Assembly (NCBI RefSeq): GCF_030247195.1
Contig: NC_080670.1
Location: 160,528,080 to 160,592,079, forward strand
Direction of reading: 5' to 3'
Length of the DNA stretch: 64,000 nt
DNA from: Topomyia yanbarensis
Taxonomy: Eukaryota; Arthropoda; Insecta; Diptera; Culicidae
Below the pieces are notes generated by a model, which saw nothing but the letters and a program-made list of their open reading frames with translations, searched no databases and was not told the origin of the DNA. A program made the position numbers and the translations under genes. Each line of letters begins with the position of its first letter. The stretch's first letter is position 1. Positions 42,829 to 53,118 of the stretch are shown here, one piece after another.

Positions 42829-45052
42829 CACAAAATGGGATTCCGTTTCTCGGTGGTTTGTTTACCTGAGAGGTACGCCAGTTTGAAGGCAACGGAAGAA
42901 CTTCCGTAAACTGTCGAACGTTTGAGATCAATCCTATTTAAAAAAGAAATATTGGATATTTCCCAGAACAATTTTTCTAAAAATGCCCACGCGTCCACGC
43001 TTGTCTCGTATAGCGCTCATCAGAGCCTTCACGTTTGAACGTAACATACCTACCAAGCAAACCACCCTACGGTCTACTCTGAAGACCCGTACTTCACGTA
43101 TAGCCGCACCAAGCATGGACTGCTGAGATTCTCCAACCATTTCCTACTGCCCTTCAATTGTTCGCACTTCTCGTTGTGTAGTTCCATAACTACCATTAGT
43201 TAGCTACTGGCAGCCCTCACTGACGTCGTCCCATCAACATTCAAATAAGATGCCGTCACTGTCGTCGCGGCTGTTACCCATTCAACCGGACAAGATTTGC
43301 ATTAGGCAACAACTATAACGGAGCACGTCCCGGAAGGCTCGGGCCCAGTAGCGAGAACACAGTCCCCCGTTATCACATATGCAACGATACTAATTGTGCC
43401 GTAAATATTTTATCGTGAAAAACAGTGTGGCGAACGGACCGACTCAACCCCCGCTCAAAGACATGTACCACACGGTATGTATGTACCTTCAATGTGGGAC
43501 AAATAAGGACTCCGGGACTGTACGGATGATGCGAATACGCAGCGAGCAAAAAAATAAAAAAAAACCAGAGCTAGGAAAGTTTGTCGAACCTAATCGTGTC
43601 TCTGTCAAACTCGGTAGACGGCTGAATGGCATTGGGTTGGTCTTTCAACCGAACCCCCTCACCATCGTCGTCGTCCCAGTCTTTTTATGGACGCTGACTG
43701 ACTGACTGACTGACTGACAAACTGACTAGCTGACTGGCTGGCGTAATTTATGTTTATTCGCTGTTTTGTGAAAGCAAATACCCGAGAGCGATTTCACTTT
43801 TGTTCGGTTCTCCGGACCGACACCGGAGACGACATGTGCGGCGAGAGGGCAGTGTTTAGCGGTAGCAACAGAAGGCAAAAGGATTACAAGCTTGACGATG
43901 CAGTCAGCCATCCGCAACGCCGCCGGTACGAAGGTGTGTCGAAACGCTTGGTGTCCCTTCTTACAACGATTCTGGCATCCTGCAGCCACGGGCAATCGAC
44001 ACGAATTTGAGTGCTGCTAGAAGGAACAGAACACAGGTACACGAAGGGAGCTGGATCTCAAATGTTACGGACCGACGACGACGACACTTGCATCCTACCG
44101 ACCCTATCGATTTCTTTTTCTTGTTCAGCCAGACACGTTATGTCACTTTGGTTCGGATTTTCCACTTTGTCAACCCGCAAATTGGGTCCCCCGGGGGGGT
44201 TGACGTTTGGGGTTGGATTCGTCCAGCTGTCGGCAGCAAGTAGTAGAAGAAGATTAAATGTTCACCTAGCTTCACATTAATTTGTCAATCCAGTGCTTAC
44301 GAAAAAAAAACTGAAATCTATTCTGATAGAACACAAGTGTGACTGCACATTGGAGAGCGAACATCATAATCAGAAGACCTACTTCCTACCTACTCGAAAC
44401 GTGCCGTGGGCGGTGGAAGCCAGCCGGGGGAATTTTCTTTCGAGTGTCACAGCGGAAAAAAAGCAATTTCATCTAATATTTCGCACCTTTCCGCTCGGTT
44501 GCCCAGCAGGAAAAAGTGCTTATCTGACTCGGCGTGCTTTTAGGTTATGCGAGATGGGTATATTTATAGGGGAGATCTGGGAAAAGTTGCCGTTTGAATG
44601 AGAGGGAACGAGTGGAGATTATATCGCTTTATACGGAATTGGTGTCATATTTCACGCACTGTTACAATCTTAATGTTTTTGATAACATTTGTTATAAAAA
44701 TGTCTTCTGAGAGTTTAGTACCAACGTTCCAATTTTACCCAAGTTTCTCTAATACCACGTTTTTCGTAGATGGATCGTATGAGCCCTATTATATCAACTT
44801 GATGAAGATTCAACCACTTAGCTCGGATATAATCAAGTTGGGCTTTGAAGAATGATATTAATCTCGTTTGCCGAAATGGTGCCACTAGCGGATCCCTATG
44901 ACGCGAGGACTGGGGCATACGCTGACTGTCACACTGCCGCATTTCGTTCGAAAACATTTCAGAAGAAATGTGTTTTCATGCGAATCTGTCATTTTGGTGC
45001 CTCTTTGGGATTGTTAAGGTTTTATATTTTAATATATCGATAATTAAAAAAA
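42829..45052. other. No gene recognised
   Basis: Low-copy DNA with several overlapping small ORFs (42934-43140, 43394-43705, 43726-44010, 44293-44855) that lack domains. It contains a CTGA microsatellite. Confidence 0.5.
43691..43728 (+). repeat. (CTGA)n microsatellite
   Basis: gctgactgactgactgactgactgac followed by imperfect units (aaactgactagctgactggctgg). Confidence 0.9.
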
Positions 45053-45863
45053 ACCTGTTTTAATCCACCTAGAGGTGCAATTGTGCCTTTCTCATTTCTC
45101 CAAACTATGATTTAATAGGTGGTTATAGGTATAACATTATGGAAATGTCTTTCATTCTTATTACACTTGGTAAGTATATATGAGAGTACTTTTTCATCGC
45201 GGTATCGGTTTGAATCGAAGTTTTCTATCTGATCGCACTCCACAACCCGTAACTCCGGAGCCGAAAGTCGGATGGAGATGGAATTTAATATCAGTTTCCG
45301 GGGACACAATACCTTTCATTTGAGACTAAGTTGATCAAATCGGTCTAGCCATTTTCGGAAACCAATATAACCGTTATTCTGAATTTGGATGCTTCCGGAT
45401 CCGTCGATGGTGGCCAGTGTGGCCAAAGAGACTTCGAATGACTGTTGGTGACCTAGTTCTACAAATTCAACAGTTGTGCTTACATTTTGGAAAAAAAATC
45501 ACCTTTTTACATTCATCGCAGAATTCGTTAGAATCGGGATTTGCTGCGTGATCGTACGTATCACCCTGTAATTCAGGAACCAGAACTCGGATCCACACAA
45601 AATTCAACAGCAGCTGATGGACCTTTCATTTAAAATCAAGTTTGTCAAAATCGGTTCAGAAAATTCCGAGAACCGATGTGGACAAATCAACAAATTTTGT
45701 TTTGTAACCACACTCAACTCGTAATCCGGAACAAGATGTCGGTTGAAAATGAAATTCAATAGCAACCTATGGGAATATTATACCTTTCATTTGAATCTTA
45801 GTTTGTAAAAATCGGTTCAGCCATCTCCGAGAAACCGATGTGGACATTTTGTTAACAAATCCG
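45053..45863 (+). repeat. Dispersed repeat, copy 2, with internal units of about 155 bp
   Basis: The head at 45053 matches the repeats at 20262 and 59395. Further in, the phrase acctttcatttga(a/g)...aagtttgt(a/c)aaaatcggt...tccgagaaccgatgtgga recurs with cctttcattt at 45311, 45629 and 45782. The spacing fits multiples of about 155. It ends in the CATA microsatellite, into which copy D abuts. Confidence 0.75.
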
Positions 45864-45895
45864 CACATACACACATACATACATACATACATACA

Positions 45896-45928
<33 letters not shown>
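45864..45928 (+). repeat. (CATA)n microsatellite
   Basis: About 13-14 CATA units with a leading cacatacacaca, ending acatatatag. The R1-clade copy D begins at 45931. Open frames reading HTYIHTYI here are artefacts of the repeat. Confidence 0.95.
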
Positions 45929-45929
<1 letters not shown>

Positions 45930-45930
45930 G

Positions 45931-47566
45931 ACGCTAACCCCTGGGGCAATGCTTACCGTGTCGTTATGGCCAGGATCAAGGGCCCAATGACGCCAGTCGA
46001 AATGTGCGGCGACAAGCTGAAAATTATCGTGGATGGCCTTTGCCCGAAGCACGACCCAACCGCATGGCATGGATACTCTCGGTAAACTCCTGGAAAGAGT
46101 CATCCTCAACAGGCTGACGACCTACGCTGAAAGTGAGAACGGACTATCGCAGAGACAGTTCGGGTTCCGGAAAGGAATTTCGACGGTGGACGCCATCCGC
46201 ATCGTCATCGCGAACGCGGAGAAAGCATTGAAGCAAAAGAGAAGGGGTAATCGCTACTGCGCCGTGGTAACGATAGACGTGAAGAACGCGTTCAACAGTG
46301 CTAGCTGGGGAGCCATCGCCGTAGCGCTGCATAGAATGCGGGTTCCGGACTGTCTGTGCAAGGTTCTGAAAAGTTACTTTCAGAACCGAGTACTGGTCTA
46401 CGAAACGAACACGGGGCAGAGGTTGATTAGGGTAACGGCGGGAGTACGGCCCAACGCTCTGGAATATAATGTACAACGGAGTGTTAACACTGGACCTGCC
46501 CAGGGGAGTGGAGATCGTCGGCTTTGCAGATGATGTTGTCCTGACGATAACGGGCGAGACCCTTGAGGAAATGGAGATGCTGACGGCAGAGACAATAAGC
46601 ATCGTGGAAACCTGGATGGTTAACGTCAGGTTGCAGCTGGCTCACCACAAAACTGAGGTAGTGCTGGTTAGCAATCGTAAGCAAATCCAGCGTCTCGAGA
46701 TCATCGTCGGGGGACAATCCATTCCATCGATGCGCGCGCTGAAGCCCCTGGGTGTGATGGTTGACGATCAGTTGAATTACAACTGCCATGTCGACTATGT
46801 ATGTGAGAAGGCTGCGAGGACAACTAGCGCATTGGCAAGGATCATGCCGAATCACGGAGGGGCAAGAGACAGCACGAGACGTCTCCTGACGAATGTCTCA
46901 TCCTCAATCCTGAGATATGGCGTACCGGCCTGGGCTGCTGCGCTGAACTCAAAGCAGAACCGGACGAAGTTGACAAGCACTTTTTGCCTAATGGCTGTTC
47001 GTGTCGCAAGTGCGTACAGAACGATATCGTCGGAGGCGGTATGCGTAATTGCCGGGAAGATTCCCATCTGCATCACTCTGGCTGAGGACGTAGAATGCTA
47101 CTAGCGGAGAAATGACCGTAATGCAAGGAGACTGGTTCGAGCGGACTCGTTGGCTAAGTGGCAGCAAGAGTGGGATTACGCGGAGAAAGGAAGGTGGACC
47201 CACCGACTCATCCCAAATGTGTCTACTTGGGTACATGGGAAGCATGGAGAGGTGAACTTCCATCTGACGCAGTTTTTGTCCGGGCATGGATGCTTCCGGA
47301 AATACCTACATCGGTTTGGGCACGCTTCGTCACACCTTTGCCCGGAGTGTGTGAACGTGCAAGAGACACCGGAACACGTGGTCTTCGAATGCTCCAGATT
47401 CGAAGAAGTCCGAAGGGGTATGCCTGATATAACAGTGGATAATATCGTCGAAGAGATGTGCCGCAACGACCATATCTGGGACGCTGTCAACAGAGTTGTT
47501 ACGAGTATACTCTCCGAGCTGCAAAGGAAGTGGCGAAGGGACCAACAAAGTAACGACATTGGTTAG
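45931..47566 (+). pseudogene. R1-clade ORF2, RT to C-terminal finger, of copy D
   Basis: Blocks are [17 protein letters not shown], then a deletion near 46070 that joins TAWHG to DTLGKLLERVILNRL, so APGPD through PGKPPGDP is missing. Next come QFGFRKGISTVDAI, VVTIDVKNAFNSASW and VPDCLCKVLKSYFQNR. After VTAGV a 17-nt deletion (compared with 49410 in copy E) removes PQGS and shifts the frame near 46448. The rest is open from 46469: EIVGFADDVVLTI, HHKTEVVLVSNRK, ILRYGVPAWAAALNSK. A single TAG lies at 47102-47104 (CAG in copy A). The finger CPECVNVQETPEHVVFEC is intact and the ORF ends at the TAG of 47566. Confidence 0.9.
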
Positions 47567-47638
47567 AACGCCGCAGTGGAACCACAAATAGGGTTTCGGG
47601 AGAAATTCCGCCGCCGGGAAACTCACCGACGGTGTAGA

Positions 47639-48068
47639 CTAGGTCCACCGCCGGGGACCAGTTCAGTAGTACGCGATGTAGCACCGGGCTCGGGTCGTTG
47701 GGGCGCCAGCGAACCGGACGTCAGGCTCCACCGGAATCGCCGGACCGACCTCGACACTCTACCGGGTAGCTCGTGAGTAGGCTAGATCCACCGTCGGGGA
47801 TTAGACCGAGTAGATCGCGTCGAATAGCCAGAAGTGGGTCGTTGGGGCGCCAGTGAACCGGAAGCTACGCTCTATCCGGAATCGCTGGATGGACCTCAGC
47901 ATCTGCTGGCTGGCCGTTGAGTAGGCTAGGTCCACCGCCGGGGACTAGACCGAGTAGACGAGGCTGGGAGCTTAATGGCTCACAGAAACGTACATCGGTA
48001 TCGGGAGCGGTCTGCCGCCGGGGAATTCACGATAGGGCTGATTCGGCGCCGTGGACTACCCGACAGAA
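47639..48068 (+). repeat. About 143-bp tandem repeat in the R1-clade 3' UTR
   Basis: ctag(g/a)tccaccg(c/t)cgggga recurs at 47639, 47782 and 47926, spacings of 143 and 144. Within each unit gtcgttggggcgccag(c/t)gaaccgga and ccggaatcgc(c/t)gga recur. Similar units occur in copies A (about 870 and 1015) and F and in the 60140 fragment. Confidence 0.8.
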
Positions 48069-48560
48069 TCGTGACGAAAAGGGGAGCTAATTGGCTCACG
48101 AAACAAACACCGGTAACGAAAGAAATTCCGTTGTCGGGGAACTCTCAATCGGAGCAGGATAAGCGGTAAAGCTGGAAGATTTTAGTAGCGCTAAATGGCT
48201 CAAGAAAGCGGGTATCGGTGTCGGGGGAAATTCCTCCGTCGGGGAACCATAGGTCGGAGTAGGATGAGTTCACCGTTGAGCACTATCCAAGCGGATCGTG
48301 ATGAGGCCGGGAGCTGAATGACTCACGGAAACATGAGCTGAATGGCTCAGGGAATCAGCACCTAAACGGCTCATCACAGGGACGAGAAATAAACGGCGAC
48401 GTAATGGATGGAGACAAGAAGCAGGAGAGGAACCGAGAGTTAAATCAAAGCTCATAAGTCGTGTCACTCCATGAACCAAGCGAGGCGGTAGAGCAGCAGA
48501 AAGAGATGCGACGAAAGCGTTCAGCTTACGGATTCAAATACTATCAACATGTATTGGAGG

Positions 48561-49836
48561 AACGCAAGGCTCAGCATCCTCTGTGCTGCCTGCCTGAAAG
48601 TCAAAAGACGCGTTCAGAGAGAAAGATCTGAGGCAACAAGGGACTGTAAAGAAAAATAGATGCTGGGTCAATGCTTACCGTGTCGTTATGGCCAGAACCA
48701 AGAGTCCAATAACGCCAGTCTAAATGTGCGCTGACAAATTGAAGATTACCGTGGAGCATCTTTTGCCGAAGCACGATCCAACCACGTGGTCACCTACACC
48801 GTACGTTCATGCAGACGGGGGAAATTCTGGTGACAATCGAGTCTGCAACGATGAGTTCCTTATAGTGGCAAAAGGGCTGAAAGTGAGGAAAGCTCCCGGA
48901 CCGGACGGTATCCCTAACGTGGCACTGAAGACCGCGATCCTGGCGTTTCCGGACATGCTCATGCCTGGACGATGGCTACTTCCCGGATCGACGAAAGATC
49001 CAGAGGCCACCAGGATCCCATCGGTATATATGCTTGCTGGATACTCTTGGTAAACTTCTGGAAAGGGTCATCCTCAACAGGTTGACGACCTACGCGAAAA
49101 GTGAGAACGAACTTTGACAGGGGTAGGTCGGGCTCCGGAAAGGGATCTCGATGGTGGATGCCATCCGCACAGTCATCGCGAGCGCGGAGAAAGCATTGAA
49201 GCAAATGAGAAGGGGTAATCGCTACAGCGTCATACAATGACAATCGACGTGAAGAACGTGTTACTGCGCCAACATGGGTGGCGATCGCCTCAGCGGGAAT
49301 GCGGGTTCTGGATTATCTGTGCAAGGTTCTGAAAAGTTACTTCCTGAGCCGAGTGCTGGTCTATGAGACGAACATGGGACAGAGGTCGATTAGGATGACG
49401 GCGGAAGTACCTCAGAGATATTCGCTTGGTCCAAGACTCTGGAATATAATATATAAGGGAGTGTTAACACTGGAACTAATGGATCGGCTTTGCAGACGAC
49501 GTTGTCCTGGCGATAATCAGTGAAACCCTTGAGGAGGTGGAGATGTTGACGGCAGAAACAATAGGCATCGTGGAAACCTGGATGACTGACGCCAAGTTGC
49601 AACTCACCACAAGACTGCGTTAGTGCTGGTCATCAAACGTAAACAAAAAAAAACAGCGTGTAGTGATCAACATCGGGGGACACTCAATCCAGTCAAGGCG
49701 TGCGCTGAAACACCTAAGTGTGATGGTCGACAATCGATTAAATTACAACAACCATGTCGACTACGTATGTGAGGAAGCTGTGAGAAAAACTAACGTATTG
49801 GCAAGGATCATGCCGAACATCGGAGGAGCAAGAGGT
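48561..49836 (+). pseudogene. R1-clade ORF2 remnant (RT) of copy E
   Basis: Seen in order: the linker, [70 protein letters not shown], a broken LLDTLGKLLERVILNRL, VRLDYLCKVLKSYFLSRVL, EVPQRYSLGPRLWNI (PQGS mutated to PQRY), GFADDVVLAI and DYVCEEAVRKTNVLARIMP. Several frameshifts and stops. It ends at GGARG, where the 3' UTR is fused. Confidence 0.85.
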
Positions 49837-50174
49837 CGGAGTAGGGTAGTCCACCGCCGGATAATATCCGAGTAAATGTCGATAATGCTGGGAGAAAATC
49901 GCTCAAGAAAACGGGTATCGGTGTCGGGGAGAAATTCTTCCGTAGGGGAACTCTCAGTCGGAGTAGGGTGAGTTCACAGCCGGGACAATTTGAGTAGATC
50001 GTGATAAGGCTGGGAGCTGAATGACCCACGGAAACAGGAATCAAATGGATCATGGAATCAGCACCTAAACGGTACACTGAAACGAGAGCTAAACGGCGAC
50101 ATAATAGATTTTTATGAACATGTCCACTGGAAAACAGACACAGAAAGAACAACCGGAAGGGTGAGAATGAAGAA

Positions 50175-50340
50175 ACGGTTAAAATTCACCTTTTTATTGG
50201 AAACACTGAGAAAAGATATGTCCTCAAGCAGGAATCGAACCTGCGATTTCCAAGTCTCTAGTTGGGTGCGTTAACCACTCCGCCATCGAGGAACTGTGAT
50301 GATGTCATTACATATTCCTACCAGTATCGCGATCACCGCC
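50175..50340 (-). repeat. tRNA-Ser-like SINE or repeat, copy 2
   Basis: The core 50291-50221 on the minus strand is 71 nt with box A TGGCGGAGTGG and box B GGTTCGATTCC. It has a 6-bp acceptor stem (CCTCGA with TTGAGG) and a perfect 5-bp T stem. The anticodon loop reads CTAGAGA, so AGA (Ser), but the anticodon stem has mismatches and the long variable arm of tRNA-Ser is missing. The flanks match the copy at 26070-26240 on both sides, so this is a repeat, probably a SINE, within copy E. Confidence 0.8.
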
Positions 50341-50381
50341 ACAGCCTCCAATACTTCCCAATTGACCTATCGACCCCCACT

Positions 50382-50621
50382 CAGGGATGTCACATTGAAA
50401 TCTGTGTTTCGGCCAGAAAAATCTTTTCACTATCTGTGATGATTAAAACAGGAAAAAAAATCTGTGAAAAATCACAATATTTCCAAAAATCTGTGAAAAT
50501 CTGTGAATTTTTTTTATCGATGTGCCAAAAATCTGTCATCTGTGAAAAAGAATCTGTGATTAAAAATTGTTAAAAAAAAATCTGTGACATTACAGAAAAA
50601 TATGTGAATATGGTAACCCTG
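50382..50621. mobile_element. hAT-type MITE, 240 bp, made of AATCTGTGA motifs
   Basis: The ends are cagggatgtcacatt and aatatggtaaccctg, inverted (CAGGG outermost). The 8-bp flanks match at 7 of 8 positions, cccccact at 50374-50381 and cccccaat at 50622-50629. The interior is a degenerate repetition of (a)aatctgtgaaaa. No coding capacity. Confidence 0.85.
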
Positions 50622-51828
50622 CCCCCAATGTCTCCTATAGGTAGATCGTACCTCTCTCTATCATCGCTCGGGCCAAATCTCTCTCGTTATCTATTTTTTG
50701 GTCCAGTGGACTGCGCTCAGGCTTGAAGCTTTGAGGGCAGACATCAACATACCCCTTCATAGCTCTACCCACTGCCAAAGTCTGGCGGCGACTGAGTTAG
50801 CTAAGGAGCAAACAGTGATAATAAATAATTAAATAATTTCATTGAAAAAGGAAAAACAAAGACTCACGTCAAAAACACGGGATATATGACATAACAGATG
50901 TAAACAATAAGCGAGAGAAGAGTCGAGAGTTAAATTAAAGATCAAAGGTTATTTCACGGCCCAAAAGAGGGTCCGAGAAAAAGCAGAGGGAAGAGGTGCG
51001 ACGAAAGCACAACGAGCCCCCCATGAAGTAATACCTCAAGTAGTTCCGTGGGAAAGAAGGGTGATAAAAGAGTAAGAAGTTTTTTTTAGTGGTTGGTCAC
51101 GAATGTGAGTCGCGAGTCTCACACATTGTCAATACACTACAAATCAGGCTTTTGAGGCCTTTTAAACCTAATTATAAAACAAATAAATAGTGGTAGCATT
51201 GACAGGAGTTTAGCGGAGCATCGACGCCTTCTTCCGTACCCTCTGTGAGCTGGGGAGTTTTGCTAGGATATGGTGGGGTTTGAGCTGCATTGGGCTCTGC
51301 TAAACCGCTAAAAACATAGTTCCGATATCAACTTCGACGAAGCGAGTCTGTGTCGCTTGTGCCAAAGTATTATCAACGACCAAGGATCCTAGCAATAGAA
51401 GCACTCTAGCCCAACCAGAGTGCCAACCGGCACATCAGGACTGATGTCAGTAACATCCTGATTGCGATATACTGGCCACGGTGAACGTCAACGAACAGGA
51501 AACCGATCGCGAAATTGACGGCAATTTTGAGTTGACAGGCGTTCTATTCTACTCCCTGAGTAAGGTAGAATGATACCGACCTTAAGGGGCGAGTGGGCTT
51601 TTAGTACGGCTGCTTCCATCCCGCTAAAATATTGGCGGTTCTCTGGGTATGTTCGAAACTCGTCAGGTTCAGTTGGACCATTGCTGATTTTACGCCGATC
51701 CAGCTCTGAATTCTACTCCTTATGAAGAGTGGTGGCAAACCTAGCATGAACTCTAGTTGACAATGAGATCACAAGAGGCGACTACACATAACGAGTGGAG
51801 ATAGTGGCCCGAAGTTGGGACTCAAAAA

Positions 51829-53118
51829 ATGGCGAACCAACAAGAAACTCACACATACCGAGTAGGCGCGGCGTCAACAGCTAGAGCAGAGCGGGGTGGG
51901 TAAAACCCCACAGAAACCGAAAGTAGTGGCAGCGAAGGTCTTGGTCGAGAAGCTTCACAAGTTTGTGGACGCAAGAAAGAATGTCCATAAGAAAATTAAG
52001 GAGATGGTTCTCAGAATCCGAAAGACGCTAGTGTCTGTCGTGAAGGAGTATTAAACGACAACACCGAGGGCTGAGTGTGTATAGACGAAGGTAACGGCTA
52101 CCATTTATTTAGCCTCTCCGAAGCAGGGGAAAGAGAAGTTGGCTGTAATGGAGAACACACCAGTTTCCATGACTCCAAAGAGTGCAAGAGACTCATTAGG
52201 AAGACCAGGCGGGTCCCAGAGGCAGATGAGGGATGACGCTCTCACTGCTGAAGGGTTGGATGCCACTCAACGGAAAGAAAGCTGTTGGTTGGAAAGAGAA
52301 ACACAGGAAACAGCAAAAGTGAAAGAAAGAGAGAAAAGTGAAGCAAGAAACTAAAGAAATGGCACGCTCGAGGGCGCCATAGGAAGAAGCCGTGCTAGTC
52401 GAAGCTGATGACGCGACGATGTATGTTGCGCTCCTCAAGAAGGCCAGAGAGGATTCGTACACAAAACGTGAGATGTTCTTTGAGCTGAGCCAGCATCCCA
52501 CGATTAACAGCTCGACTGCACGGCTGGTTTTGACCAAATCACTGGGTGAAGAGGCAGAAGTTGATCTCATGCAGGTCCTTGCACACAATCACCATCTCTG
52601 GGCTTAAGGTTTTAAAACCTTAAGCCCGGAGACGGTGATTGTGTGCAAGGGCCTGCATGAGATCACGACAGTAAAAGAGCTGAGAGGTGGACTGAAGCAA
52701 CAGTGCAACCGGGGTGAGGTACACAGGGCGAACCGATTAAAGAAGATGTACGGAGAAACTCCGACAGCGATGATTTGTTTACCCGGAACCACTGCTGACA
52801 AGGCGCTGAAGGTAGGCCATGTTTCGGTTGGATGTTCGGGACACCCACTGAGAGCCGCCCCTCGAATGAATGAACAAGCCGAGACGTTTGGACTTTGAGC
52901 ATTTGGTTGGGGCTGGCAAAGGCCCGGATAGATCCAGGATGTGCTGGAAATGCGAGGAGACAGGTCATCTTACGAGATGTTGCAGGCAGAGTGCATGTTT
53001 GGCACTCCAGAGGACCGAAACGACCATCAAATGGGTGGCTACAAATGCCCTGCATACGAAGGGGCGACTGCAGGCTCACTGTAATGGGGATATCCTAGAT
53101 AAATCTGAACCTTTGTGA
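51829..53118 (+). pseudogene. R1-clade ORF1 remnant of copy F
   Basis: ATG at 51829 (ctcaaaaaATGG), at the same place as in copy G. The N-terminal part is charged and broken. From about 52392 come YVALLKKAREDSYTKREMF and TINSSTARLVLTKSLGEEAE. After a small duplication around 52580-52660 (tgcacacaatcacc and its inverse gtgattgtgtgcaagg) follow VIVCKGLHEITTVKELRGGL, KQQCNRGEVHRAN and a GTTADKAL block. The second knuckle CWKCEETGHLTRCC is intact with both Cys. The third is broken. ORF1 ends at the TGA at 53116-53118 in one frame and overlaps ORF2. Confidence 0.8.

Larger units (their letters stand above)
45931..48560 (+). mobile_element. R1-clade retrotransposon, 5' truncated (copy D)
   Basis: Begins directly after the CATA microsatellite at acgctaacccctggggcaatg (DANPWGNA in frame), in the linker between endonuclease and RT. 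It continues through RT, the C-terminal finger and about 1 kb of 3' UTR, to about 48560 where copy E begins. It is the clearest copy of this family. The family differs from copy B. Confidence 0.85.
48561..51090 (+). mobile_element. R1-clade retrotransposon, deleted and interrupted (copy E)
   Basis: Starts within the endonuclease-RT linker (RLSILCAACLKVKRRVQ at about 48570), directly after the 3' end of D, in the same orientation. At about 49836 the thumb joins directly to the 3' UTR, so the C-terminus of ORF2 is gone. The 3' UTR is broken from about 50115 to 50906 by a tRNA-like repeat, an hAT MITE and unassigned DNA. It resumes at gagagaagagtcgagagttaa (50905), matching 48430 in D. Confidence 0.75.

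Noticed and set aside
43394..44855. Cluster of small ORFs between the I-clade element and the R1 array
   Set aside because: No domains, opposite-strand overlap, and a microsatellite within the region.
45840..46085. ORF with repeated HTYIHTYI residues
   Set aside because: It is a translation of the CATA microsatellite.
47158..47427. Plus-strand 89-codon ORF in copy D
   Set aside because: It is a frame-shifted shadow of the true ORF2 C-terminus (47150-47566).
50221..50291. Functional tRNA-Ser gene
   Set aside because: The anticodon stem has mismatches, the variable arm is too short for tRNA-Ser, and the flanks match another repeat copy.
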